Shown in pieces: positions 55,601 through 63,438 of a stretch of DNA of 64,000 nucleotides (position 1 is its first letter; each line of letters opens with the position of its first letter). A program made the translations under genes and the position numbers. Under the pieces are notes generated by a model. It saw only the letters and a list, made by a program, of their open reading frames with translations. It was not told the origin of the DNA and ran no database searches. The DNA lies in assembly GCA_035913415.1 (NCBI GenBank), contig JAMIIV010000044.1, forward strand, positions 1-64,000, given 5' to 3'. The DNA comes from UBA5070 sp035913415 (GTDB lineage Bacteria; Fibrobacterota; Fibrobacteria; UBA5070).

Positions 55601-57247
55601 GTTTGCCACGCCTGTCGGCAGCGGGTTCCCGAGAAGGTCGGTCGACGCAGCGTTGCGCAACATTTCACGCGTGGAGATCCCCCCTTGGCTGTGGACGGCC
55701 AGGTCGAGAGTCTTGTCCGGATCCGTCGTCCACGAGGTCCCGTAATGGGCCGTCAGCACATCGGACAGAAACTGGTAAAGCTCCCAGCTTTCGCCTCTCT
55801 GGCCCGGGAATGTTTCCCCAGCATCATTCCACCAGGGGAGCGGCTGGATCAGTTTTCCGGAATCGGCCGACCAGCGGTATCCATTGAAGAAGTAGATGCC
55901 GTTCTGGTTGATCTGGTCGCCTTTCTTCAATCGCTGCAGCCGGGAAATCAAATCGGGAGCCGAGCCCGTGCTGTACGGATCGACCTTCCCAGCGACGGGA
56001 TCGACCTGCCCCCAGCGCCCTTGCATCTGTTTCGCCAGGCTCGCGTGATCCCACTCGATCCCGGCCATCGAAACATGGAAGCGGATTCTCGCCAAGGCGA
56101 CCGTGGCCCCTCCGATCAAGCGGATCTCCAAGGGCTGCGGCTCGAACTCGTAGCGACTGTCGAGGTTGGGGTGTGCAAGGTGGTCCGCAGGAACCCACAA
56201 CTTCGCCGAACCCTCGAAATTCTCCCCTGCGATCCGCAGATCTTCGAGAACCGGAGGCTGATCATTGACGAGTGCAGCCCAAAGGTCCGCCTCCGTCCGA
56301 CCCGTGGACAACGCAGCCACTTGGAACTGGAAGAGGGGCTTCCAACCGGACTCCCACACGGACGGCAACGTATTCTCCTTGCACGTCCCCAGGAATGCCT
56401 GTGAAACCTGAAATTCTACCTCAAGGCCCCCCAAACCCGTTTTTCGGAAACGCACAGCCCCTCGCGGCGCCTTTCCTGGCTCCGTCACGATGCTCGATTC
56501 GTCCGGTGTACACATGGGCGCTCGTACGCCCCACGTCTCGTCGTAGGGGACATCCAATCCATGCACGAAAACCAAGGGGCGAGAAAGTCTGAGTGCCCCC
56601 CCCGTGTAAGGCGGCAGAGTGACCGAAGCCCCGCGTAGCGCATCCTTCTTCAGGCCCTCGACGCTGAAACGAATCGGTCCCACGCTCCCTTGACCAAACC
56701 CGATTTCCTTGCCGCGCCAGTACATGTTGCGGATCCGATTCTCGGCATCGACCTGAACTTCGCCTTGGGGGTAGCTGTGGTTGGTCCAGGTGTCTTTGCG
56801 ATCGGTCTCACCACACCCTTGTTCCAGGTACGTCGTGGGGTTCCATCGCGATTCTCCCAGATACCTGACCCCGTTGCCACAGGTGACGACATACGGCACC
56901 GTCACGACGACTTCGTATTTTTGACCTCGGAACGGGGGCAGTGCGCAACCATCTTCGAACCCGATTCCGTGTGTCGCAACTCCTCCCCGAACCCCGCTCT
57001 GGATGACCTCCACCTGGATCGGGTCCAGACAGTTCGGAACCAACGGAATGGCTTCCGGATCGACCATGCCCACCGGATTCGACCAGTCGATCCTGTTATA
57101 GGATTCGGGAATCCAACTCGCGGATGCCAAGGAGGCTACCATGGCGACCCAGGCGAATCCGCGTTTACCCGATGGACCCGATAGCGGCAACGCCTCCAGG
57201 GGGGATCTCAGGAATTTGGAAACAACACGGGGGGGGGGGCGTTTCAT
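52655..57247 (-). CDS. Giant exported alpha/beta-hydrolase with CBM3-like modules
   Basis: 1530 residues. Signal-like GFAWVAMVASLASASW at about residues 30-45. A lipase-type oxyanion strand LVFVHGLD (about residue 228) and nucleophile elbow AVHSQGG (S520) indicate an esterase/lipase fold spread over residues 220-900. The C-terminal 450 residues hold three immunoglobulin-like or CBM3-like units, recognisable by MDNDAPWDVFKDPSNNG, LSDWSSWDRSLAPS and HVDWSAWDRTNDPAF. CBM3 modules bind crystalline polysaccharide, so a surface or secreted polymer-acting enzyme is possible. The ATG is followed at once by a C11 tract. Coupled to the lipoprotein downstream. Confidence 0.7.
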   Translation of the reverse strand: MKRPPPRVVSKFLRSPLEALPLSGPSGKRGFAWVAMVASLASASWIPESYNRIDWSNPVGMVDPEAIPLVPNCLDPIQVEVIQSGVRGGVATHGIGFEDGCALPPFRGQKYEVVVTVPYVVTCGNGVRYLGESRWNPTTYLEQGCGETDRKDTWTNHSYPQGEVQVDAENRIRNMYWRGKEIGFGQGSVGPIRFSVEGLKKDALRGASVTLPPYTGGALRLSRPLVFVHGLDVPYDETWGVRAPMCTPDESSIVTEPGKAPRGAVRFRKTGLGGLEVEFQVSQAFLGTCKENTLPSVWESGWKPLFQFQVAALSTGRTEADLWAALVNDQPPVLEDLRIAGENFEGSAKLWVPADHLAHPNLDSRYEFEPQPLEIRLIGGATVALARIRFHVSMAGIEWDHASLAKQMQGRWGQVDPVAGKVDPYSTGSAPDLISRLQRLKKGDQINQNGIYFFNGYRWSADSGKLIQPLPWWNDAGETFPGQRGESWELYQFLSDVLTAHYGTSWTTDPDKTLDLAVHSQGGISTREMLRNAASTDLLGNPLPTGVANPANHIRRVVTVNTPHFGSVTTTEYASLPPEFMSSHGRILRDSARTDITLVDATVDPTLLARSIGGGLGAAGGAVVAGQYMYSIGDGTGDWRESAGDVLATVTAPLWAPLAMMAGATVGSTMETRFQIQGHWLKLNSMLVTGVWPGGAEKKLGRFDLEADIAYSRLFDGRKKGAHLGLTSAPIQLLATEYPKLPDGRDLDLQTLNSTIGGSVDVLRAVLSRTIGDACASVDQEGVTTCYGFADAFKYGEVADAIVDQVDVEMPILPFLDEYQKGYMALTDGAVGEQSQRAVRKGTTWDPLVHPDRFHDPRAYDLRRFLTRGRFPDSLVPHGDLGTTFNRDLLGRLANPSRIVGAPQQGFDIYCALASDCRDLWELGGAPARLPESGARIPLRNGPAARSPVSWVDTVSVVGDFRLGVMPQGEDFHGFVITNRSGSLRGEIRSSPEVGLEVKANWNPTWIAPWRVVPPGYSVRPVLVREQGQLRVEATTWRDQKIVASLPSFWLPETLVLGVIAASEQSPKPILIGRGAVDPILRDPRGGVQARVWFRERRGADTRYSRPLMAVENIGRDTLRGVDLRYVFRADPAHPPVLEAPAGAPWSVRPLGSDLWELAYQNPGLLVPPGGMAPVRAEAEVALHMDNDAPWDVFKDPSNNGNIGAALPNDQILLHDGSGERIWGDPLSLEDLERRARRQVTVITREAATGERNVSKPEIEIRNDGNVPLRNLQAVWITRVPERRTAILERWNAGEASTRLDSLGNGYWAVTWTFPRWIQPREKTMGGNVGIRLSDWSSWDRSLAPSRQRADGGWGENPWVQVRDESGRILWGNLPSLDRLRETVPVVDSGSGPSDPVSVPSLRVEMRDEAPWESNMMKPRVRVINTGALPVSAFTLIFPYQTERGVEAKGELWHPGGCLLSTRTEVNGLGEGRLRCEGLSIAPGSVWPDPSGAVMGFHHVDWSAWDRTNDPAFRSVGSEYAVTTVVGVEP
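57229..57239. repeat. Homopolymer G11/C11 tract in codons 3-7 of the hydrolase gene
   Basis: Eleven consecutive G on the + strand, read as C in the gene (MKRPPPRV). A one-base slip here would shift the frame just after the start codon and abolish the protein, as in phase-variable surface genes. Confidence 0.9.
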
Positions 57248-57434
57248 TGGAGGAACCTTGCGAGTGGGGATCTCGGTTCAATACAAAGCGGTCTGCGGGG
57301 CCAAAGAACAACTTGCGACAAGCAATCGTCAACCCTTCCCATCAAGAATCGCGACTCGCCTCTGCATCCAAAGGAAGGTCGCATGAGACGTCGTGGAACT
57401 CCACTCATTTTCAGATTACACGAGTTTGTACTCC

Positions 57435-57472
57435 TGTCCATTCCATTGCCATGTCCGCGACACTCCCCGACA
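57435..57472. promoter_or_regulatory. TGTC/GACA half-site cluster upstream of nrtA
   Basis: TGTC (57435), TGTC-CGC-GACA (57452-57462) and GACA (57469). It lies about 30-70 bp upstream of the -24 GG at 57504, as expected for an enhancer-binding protein. The rest of 57248-57434 shows no gene. Confidence 0.45.
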
Positions 57473-57502
57473 GGAACGTCCGCAGGGACGGTTTCTGACT
57501 CC

Positions 57503-57519
57503 TGGCACGCCGGTTGCAT
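57503..57519 (+). promoter_or_regulatory. Sigma-54 promoter of nrtABCD
   Basis: TGGCACGCCGGTTGCAT is an exact match to TGGCACGNNNNTTGCW, with GG at 57504-57505 and GC at 57516-57517. It leaves a leader of about 105 nt before the nrtA ATG. Confidence 0.8.
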
Positions 57520-57635
57520 TGTATTCGATGCAGCCCCACGGGGCACCAGCAACTGGTCGGCGGTCCGTCCGCGCCTCTTGCGTCGTCAAGTCCATGCACG
57601 GACACCGCTTCACCGACGACCGAAAGGCACCGATC

Positions 57636-58973
57636 ATGCGAAAGCTCGCCGCCGCATTCGTACTGTCCACCCTCCTGTTGGCCTCGTGCAACAAGAAGGA
57701 AGAGGCCCAGGCCGCACCGGCCCTGCTCGAGAAGGAACAGCTCACGTTGGGCTTCATCAAGCTCACCGACTGCGCTCCTCTGGTGGTCGCCAAGGAGCTG
57801 GGATTCTTCGAGGACGAAGGTCTGAACGTGACGCTGCAGGCGCAGGCCAACTGGAAGGTCCTGCTGGACCGCGTGATCGACGGACAACTCGACGGCGCCC
57901 ACATGCTCGCCGGCCAGCCCCTGGGAGCCGCCTTGGGAATCGGGACTCCGGCCGACATCGTCGTGCCTGTCAGCCTCGACCTGAACGGCAATGCCATCAC
58001 GCTCTCCAACGATGTCTGGAAACAAGTGAAGGCCTCCATCCCGCAGGAGGGCGGCACACCCAAGCAGCCCATCTCGGCGGCGGTCTTGAAGGAGACCGCC
58101 CAGACGGCCAACCGCAAAGGCACCCCTCTCAAGTTCGGCATGGTCTTTCCCGTCAGCACGCACAACTACCAGTTGCGCTACTGGCTGGCGGCCGGTGGCC
58201 TCAATCCTGGGCAATACACCAAGGACGACGTGAACGGCAACACCGGCGCCGACGTGCTCCTGTCGGTGACGCCTCCTCCCCAGATGCCCGCCACGCTGGA
58301 AGCGGGCACGATCAACGGCTACTGCGTGGGCGAACCCTGGAACCAGCAGGCGGTCGCGAAGGGAATCGGGGCCCCGGTGATCGCCAGCCGCGACATCGCA
58401 CTGGGACACGCCGAGAAGGTGCTGGGACTGCGCGCCGACTTCGCCACGAAGAATCCGAACACCACGGTGGCCATGGTGAAGGCCATCCTGCGCGCCCAGA
58501 AGTGGTTGGACGACCCCGCCAACCGCCCCCAGGCCGTCTCGTACCTGGCCCGCGCCGAATACGTGGGCGCCGACAGCGCCGTGATCGCCAACTCCATGAC
58601 CGGAACCTTCGAATACGAGAAGGGCGACGTGCGCCCCGTGCCCGACTTCAACGTCTTCTGGAACCAGGACGCGTCCTTCCCCTTCTACTCGGACGCCGTC
58701 TGGTACCTCACCCAGATGCGCCGCTGGGGCCAGATCCCCGAAGCCAAGTCCGACTCCTTCTACCTCGCGGTGGCCAAGAAGGTCTACCAGCCCGATGTCT
58801 GGCGCAAGGCCGCCGACGCCCTGGTCGCTGATGGTCTGCTGCAGGCCTCGGAAGTCACCCCCGCTGGCGACGGATTCCGTCCTGCCAGTTCCGCGTTCAT
58901 CGACGGGATTCCCTTCGACGGCCGCACCCCTTCGGCATACCTGAAGAGTCTGCCCCTGGGCAACAAGGAGTGA
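57636..58973 (+). CDS. nrtA: Nitrate ABC transporter, substrate-binding lipoprotein
   Basis: 445 residues with a lipoprotein signal (LSTLLLASC, Cys about residue 18). NrtA/CmpA hallmarks: LTLGFIKLTDCAPLVVAKELGFF (in part), DGAHMLAGQPLGAALGIG, and INGYCVGEPWNQQAV. Binds nitrate or nitrite outside the inner membrane. GAAAGG lies upstream of the ATG. First gene of nrtABCD behind a consensus sigma-54 promoter. Confidence 0.96.
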   Translation: MRKLAAAFVLSTLLLASCNKKEEAQAAPALLEKEQLTLGFIKLTDCAPLVVAKELGFFEDEGLNVTLQAQANWKVLLDRVIDGQLDGAHMLAGQPLGAALGIGTPADIVVPVSLDLNGNAITLSNDVWKQVKASIPQEGGTPKQPISAAVLKETAQTANRKGTPLKFGMVFPVSTHNYQLRYWLAAGGLNPGQYTKDDVNGNTGADVLLSVTPPPQMPATLEAGTINGYCVGEPWNQQAVAKGIGAPVIASRDIALGHAEKVLGLRADFATKNPNTTVAMVKAILRAQKWLDDPANRPQAVSYLARAEYVGADSAVIANSMTGTFEYEKGDVRPVPDFNVFWNQDASFPFYSDAVWYLTQMRRWGQIPEAKSDSFYLAVAKKVYQPDVWRKAADALVADGLLQASEVTPAGDGFRPASSAFIDGIPFDGRTPSAYLKSLPLGNKE

Positions 58974-58977
58974 TGCC

Positions 58978-59994
58978 ATGAGGCGCATCATCCGTCTTTC
59001 CGAAACCCTGGGCCTCTCGTGGCTCACGCCCTTGGCCCGCATGGCCGCCGGAGAGGATCCCGCACGCCAAGTCCGCACCCTGGGTCAGGAGATCGGCCTG
59101 CCCCTGCTGGCCATGTTCCTCTTCCTGGGAGTGTGGTCCCTCTCGGCCTCCAACATCAAGACCTCCCTGGGCACGCTGCCGGGTCCCACGCAGACCTTCG
59201 CGCAAGCGGCGGCCATGTGGAAGGACTACCGTGCCGAGCAGGCCAAGGAAGCCGAGTTCTACCAGGCCCAGGAGACGCGCAACGCCGAGCGGTTGGCCCG
59301 CAACCCCAAGGCGCGGCTCACCGAGTGGACCTACAACGGCAAACCCACCTACATCGACCAGATCGGCACCAGCCTGGTCACGGTCTTCGCGGGATTCCTG
59401 ATCGCCACCTTGGTGGCGATCCCGGTCGGCCTGGTCTGCGGGCTGTCTCCGGCGGTCATGGGGGCGCTCAATCCGCTCATCCAGATCTTCAAGCCCGTGT
59501 CGCCGCTGGCCTGGCTTCCCATCATCACGATGGGCGTGTCGGCCGTGTACCTCACCGAGATTTCCTGGATGCCCAAGTCCTTCGTGATCTCGGCCTTGAC
59601 GGTGGCCTTGTGTTCGCTCTGGCCCAGTCTGATCAACACGGCACTGGGAGTGGGAAGCATCGACAAGGACTTCATCAATGTCGCCCGGGTGCTGCGTCTT
59701 CCCACCGCCACGCGCATCTTCAAGATCTACCTGCCGGCCTCGTTGCCGCTGGTGTTCACGGGTCTGCGCCTGAGCCTGGGTGTGGGCTGGATGGTGCTGA
59801 TCGCCGCCGAGATGCTGGCGCAGAATCCCGGCCTGGGGAAATTCGTCTGGGACGAATTCCAGAACGGATCGTCCGACTCCCTGGCGCGCATCGTCGTGGC
59901 CGTGCTCACCATCGGCATCGTGGGTTTCTTCCTCGATCGCACCATGGTCACCCTCCAGCGCCTGGCGAGCTTCGGCCGTCCGGTGCAGGCCTGA
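58978..59994 (+). CDS. nrtB: Nitrate ABC transporter permease
   Basis: 338 residues. A first hydrophobic segment LPLLAMFLFLGVWSL, then a periplasmic loop of about 80 charged residues, then the permease core with VSPLAWLPIITMGVS, EAA-type INVARVLRLPTATRIFKIYLPA (in part), and WMVLIAAEMLAQNPGLGKFVW. The long insertion between the first two segments is typical of NrtB. Four bases after nrtA. Confidence 0.96.
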   Translation: MRRIIRLSETLGLSWLTPLARMAAGEDPARQVRTLGQEIGLPLLAMFLFLGVWSLSASNIKTSLGTLPGPTQTFAQAAAMWKDYRAEQAKEAEFYQAQETRNAERLARNPKARLTEWTYNGKPTYIDQIGTSLVTVFAGFLIATLVAIPVGLVCGLSPAVMGALNPLIQIFKPVSPLAWLPIITMGVSAVYLTEISWMPKSFVISALTVALCSLWPSLINTALGVGSIDKDFINVARVLRLPTATRIFKIYLPASLPLVFTGLRLSLGVGWMVLIAAEMLAQNPGLGKFVWDEFQNGSSDSLARIVVAVLTIGIVGFFLDRTMVTLQRLASFGRPVQA

Positions 59995-60008
59995 GAGCGG
60001 GGGTCCAC

Positions 60009-60860
60009 ATGTCGTTCCTGCGCATGACGGGAGTCTCCAAGGGATTCGGGGAGGGCGCCTCCCGCGCCGAGATCCTCTCCGACATCGACCTGACCATCGA
60101 AGAGGGAGAGTTCGTCGCGATCGTCGGCTACTCGGGGTCGGGCAAGAGCACGCTCATCCAGTTGCTGGCCGGACTCCTGACCCCGGACTCGGGCTCCGTC
60201 GAACTCGACGGCAAACCCATCCGTGGCCCCGGCCCCGATCGGGGCGTGGTGTTCCAGAACTACAGCCTGCTTCCGTGGCTGACGGTGCTGGGCAATGTGG
60301 AGCTGGCCGTCGAGCGCGTCTTTCCCAAGATGGGAAAGGCCGAGCGCCACGCGCATTGCATGCACTACGTCTCGATGGTGAATCTGGCGCACGCCTGGGA
60401 CCGGCGTCCCGCCGAACTGTCCGGCGGGATGCGCCAACGCGTCTCGGTGGCCCGCGCCTTGGCGATGCAGCCACGCATCCTGCTTCTGGACGAACCGCTC
60501 GGTGCGCTCGACGCCCTCACGCGCGGATCGCTGCAGGACGAACTCGAGAACATCGTGATGGCCGAAAAGCGCACTGCGGTGCTGATCACCAACGATGTCG
60601 ACGAGGCCTTGCGCCTGGCCGACCGGGTGATCCCCCTGCACCAGGCGCCGCGCGCCACGCTGGGCCCGGACTTCCGGGTTCCCTTGGATCGCCCACGCGA
60701 CCGGGCCGCTCTCAACGACAGCGAGGTGTACCGCATTCTGCGCGCCGAGATCAACCAGTACCTGATCGACCTGCGCCTGCAAAGCGACCTCCAACAGCAG
60801 ATCGAGGAGCTGGTCCTGCCCGACCTCGCTCCCGTGCATTTCCTGGGCAAGGGAGGCTGA
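60009..60860 (+). CDS. nrtC: Nitrate ABC transporter ATPase 1
   Basis: 283 residues. Walker A GYSGSGKST, Q-loop VVFQNYSLLPWL, signature LSGGMRQRVSVARAL, Walker B ILLLDEPLGALD, switch ITNDVDEAL (Asn-Asp where His is usual). Cyanobacterial NrtC carries an extra NrtA-like regulatory domain; this one lacks it and ends with about 70 residues of helical tail. Asymmetric heterodimer with NrtD is expected. Confidence 0.94.
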   Translation: MSFLRMTGVSKGFGEGASRAEILSDIDLTIEEGEFVAIVGYSGSGKSTLIQLLAGLLTPDSGSVELDGKPIRGPGPDRGVVFQNYSLLPWLTVLGNVELAVERVFPKMGKAERHAHCMHYVSMVNLAHAWDRRPAELSGGMRQRVSVARALAMQPRILLLDEPLGALDALTRGSLQDELENIVMAEKRTAVLITNDVDEALRLADRVIPLHQAPRATLGPDFRVPLDRPRDRAALNDSEVYRILRAEINQYLIDLRLQSDLQQQIEELVLPDLAPVHFLGKGG

Positions 60861-60866
60861 AGACCA

Positions 60867-61676
60867 ATGTCCAAACGCCCGTTCCTCGACATCGTGAAAC
60901 TCGAGAAGAGCTTCGATACTTCGCGAGGCCGCCTCACGGTGCTCTCCGACTTCAACCTCGAGGTCGCCGAAGGGAAATTCATCTCCATCATCGGCCACTC
61001 CGGTTGCGGCAAAAGCACGGTACTCTCCATGGTCGCCGGACTGACGGATCCGTCCGACGGCAACATCGTGGTGGGCAATCGCGAGATCGAAGGCCCCGGA
61101 CCAGACCGGGCGGTGGTCTTCCAGTCGCCCAGCCTGTTCCCCTGGATGACGGCCATGGAAAACGTCCTGCTGGGTGTGCGCCAGGTCTTCCCCCAGGCCA
61201 CCAAGGCCCAGCATCGCGACATCTGCGCCTGGTACCTCACACGCGTGGGGCTGGCCAAGGAGATGGACAAGAAGGCCGCGGATCTTTCGCAGGGACAGCG
61301 ACAACGCGTGGGAATCGCCCGGGCCTTCGCGCTGCGACCGCGCATGCTCCTTCTGGACGAACCCTTCGGAATGCTCGACGCGCTGACCCGCGCCGAACTG
61401 CAGGAGGTGCTGCTGGACGTGTGGGCTCGCGACCGCATCACGGCGATGATGATCACCCACGATGTCGACGAGGCCTTGTTCCTCTCCGACGAGGTGGTGA
61501 TGATGACCTCCGGCCCCTACGCCCGGGTGGGGGACATCCTGCGCGTGGATCTCCCGCGGCCACGCCAACGCCGCGACGTCCTGTCCCACCCGGACTACTA
61601 CCGTCTGCGACGCCACCTGCTGGAGTTCCTGGAAGGCCCGGCCAGCCACAGCCCCGCCCACGCCACGGCCGCCTGA
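60867..61676 (+). CDS. nrtD: Nitrate ABC transporter ATPase 2
   Basis: 269 residues. Walker A GHSGCGKST, VVFQSPSLFPWM, signature LSQGQRQRVGIARAF, Walker B MLLLDEPFGMLD, switch MITHDVDEAL with its His. Complete catalytic set, unlike NrtC, so it probably carries the competent ATP site. Starts 6 bp after nrtC. Confidence 0.95.
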   Translation: MSKRPFLDIVKLEKSFDTSRGRLTVLSDFNLEVAEGKFISIIGHSGCGKSTVLSMVAGLTDPSDGNIVVGNREIEGPGPDRAVVFQSPSLFPWMTAMENVLLGVRQVFPQATKAQHRDICAWYLTRVGLAKEMDKKAADLSQGQRQRVGIARAFALRPRMLLLDEPFGMLDALTRAELQEVLLDVWARDRITAMMITHDVDEALFLSDEVVMMTSGPYARVGDILRVDLPRPRQRRDVLSHPDYYRLRRHLLEFLEGPASHSPAHATAA

Positions 61677-61679
61677 GCG

Positions 61680-61708
61680 CGTCCCGCGGCGAGGCACGCC
61701 GCGGGACG
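61680..61708. terminator. Strong hairpin after nrtD
   Basis: Perfect 12-bp arms (61680-61691 and 61697-61708, CGTCCCGCGGCG / CGCCGCGGGACG) with loop AGGCA. No T-run follows. It may partly end the nrt transcript or protect its 3' end. Confidence 0.5.
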
Positions 61709-61741
61709 GCCCCAACACCCTCGGGTAGTAGATTCTTCTCC

Positions 61742-62224
61742 ATGTCGACCCACCCTCCCGGATACGCCGCGGATCGCCTGTTCGCCTTCGAAGCCGACTT
61801 CGCCGATCGGCTGCCCTGCATCCCCATGGCGGTGCGCCGCAAACTGGACCTGGCCGGGGCGAAGATCTCCCTGGCCCAATGGACCCACCTGCCGCTGGAC
61901 ACCCGGCGGGCCCTCCTTTCGGACCCTGTGGCCGACGAGACCTCCGCCGAACTCTGGAAGCAGATGCTGGACTCCGCTCTGCGTGAGTCCGGGACCGACC
62001 CCTCGAAGAGCCTGCCGATCGAATCCTCCCCCCCCTGGTCGGACACCGCAACGGTTCCGTCCGAGGTGGCCGCCCAGACCGCCGCGTGCGGATTTCGGAT
62101 TTCTCCCGCGCAGTGGGCCGGACTCGACGAACTGACCCGTTTCGCGCTCTGCAAGCTGTCGCGACCCGGCCACGAAAACCGCAACTTCCTCGCGGCGGCC
62201 CGCGAAGCCGGTCTGACCTCGTGA
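61742..62224 (+). CDS. Nitrate-reductase-associated protein
   Basis: 160 residues. The N-terminal half matches the small family found next to assimilatory nitrate reductases: FAFEADFADRLPCIPMAVRRKLDL, then LAQWTHLPLDTRRALLSD. The C-terminal half repeats the idea (CGFRISPAQWAGLDELTRFALCKL). Biochemical role unknown; location implies help in enzyme maturation or electron transfer. Its stop overlaps moeA (GTGA). Confidence 0.8.
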   Translation: MSTHPPGYAADRLFAFEADFADRLPCIPMAVRRKLDLAGAKISLAQWTHLPLDTRRALLSDPVADETSAELWKQMLDSALRESGTDPSKSLPIESSPPWSDTATVPSEVAAQTAACGFRISPAQWAGLDELTRFALCKLSRPGHENRNFLAAAREAGLTS

Positions 62225-63438
62225 GCGACACCTGCTGCGCCGCACGCCCCTCGTCGCACCTGGCCCCGGTGACCGACGCCGCCGCGCTCGTGATCGCCAC
62301 GGCGCGGATTCTCCCCTCGCGCCCCGCCGTGGCCGCGCCCGGAGGAGTGCTGCGCGAGGCGCTCGTCGCCGACCGCCACCACCCCCCGTTCGATCGGGTG
62401 GCCATGGACGGCATCGCCGCCCGCCACACCGACCTCGCCGGCGGCACGCCCCTGCGCGAAGTCGCCTTCCAGCCCGCCGGTGCTCCGCCCGTGTCCCTTC
62501 CCGCCACCCCTTCCGTCTGCGTGCGCGTGGCCACCGGATCCATTCTTCCTCCCGGCGCCGACACGGTCGTTCCGGTCGAGCACCTGGCCGAGGCGGAATC
62601 GAGTACCTGGATCCTCACCCGCCCCGCTCCCGCACCGGGCGCGAACATCCATCGGACAGGATCCGACATCCAGGCCGGGAGCCTCGTGCTCGGCCCCGGC
62701 GCCCGCCTGGACGCGTGCGCGCTGGGAGCGGCCGCCACCTTCGGCCGGCCCCTCCCCGACTCGTCCGCCCAGCCACGCATCGCGCTCCTGTGCACCGGCG
62801 ACGAGATCGTCCCGCCCGAAACCACGCCTCTGGCGCACCAGATCCGCGCCTCGCACCCCGCCGCCCTCCGCACCGCCCTGGCCCTGGCGGGGTTTCCCTG
62901 CCCCCCGGCGCGCCTGGTCTCCGATCGCTCCGGCGAGCTCGAGGCCACCCTCGCCTCACTGGAACCGCACGACCTCCTGCTGTGCACCGGAGGCGTGTCC
63001 GTCGGGGAACGCGACCTCGTGCCCGCCGCCCTAGAGGGCGCCGGATTCCGTCCGCTGTTCCACGGGGTCGCCATGAAACCCGGCAAACCCCTGTGGTTCG
63101 GTGTCGCCGAAGACGACCGCACCGCCTTCGGCCTGCCGGGCAACCCCGTCTCGGCGCTGGTCGCCCTAGTCCGCTTCGTCCTCCCGCACCTGCGCGCCCG
63201 AATCGGCGCCGCCCACCCCGACCCGTTCCTGCGCCTGCCCCTGTCGGGGGAGCTTCGCGAGGACGCCCGCACCCGCTTCCTGCCCGCGCGTCTGGAGGAC
63301 CATCCCGCCGGCACGCGCGCGCGGCCGGTCTCATCGCGGGGTTCCGGGGACCTTCCTTCGCTGGCCGGGACCGACGGTTTCGTGGAGATCCCTCCCGGGG
63401 AAGTCCCCTCCACCGCGGTGTTCCGGGCTTGGCCCTGA
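62221..63438 (+). CDS. moeA: Molybdopterin molybdenumtransferase
   Basis: 405 residues from a GTG overlapping the previous stop. Hallmarks: FDRVAMDGIA near residue 58, GSILPPGADTVVPVE, IALLCTGDEIV, LLLCTGGVSVGERDLV, MKPGKPLWFG and FGLPGNPVSALVAL. Inserts molybdate into adenylylated molybdopterin. Proline/alanine-rich for the family. The second moaA overlaps its end by 10 bp. Confidence 0.95.
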   Translation: MSDTCCAARPSSHLAPVTDAAALVIATARILPSRPAVAAPGGVLREALVADRHHPPFDRVAMDGIAARHTDLAGGTPLREVAFQPAGAPPVSLPATPSVCVRVATGSILPPGADTVVPVEHLAEAESSTWILTRPAPAPGANIHRTGSDIQAGSLVLGPGARLDACALGAAATFGRPLPDSSAQPRIALLCTGDEIVPPETTPLAHQIRASHPAALRTALALAGFPCPPARLVSDRSGELEATLASLEPHDLLLCTGGVSVGERDLVPAALEGAGFRPLFHGVAMKPGKPLWFGVAEDDRTAFGLPGNPVSALVALVRFVLPHLRARIGAAHPDPFLRLPLSGELREDARTRFLPARLEDHPAGTRARPVSSRGSGDLPSLAGTDGFVEIPPGEVPSTAVFRAWP

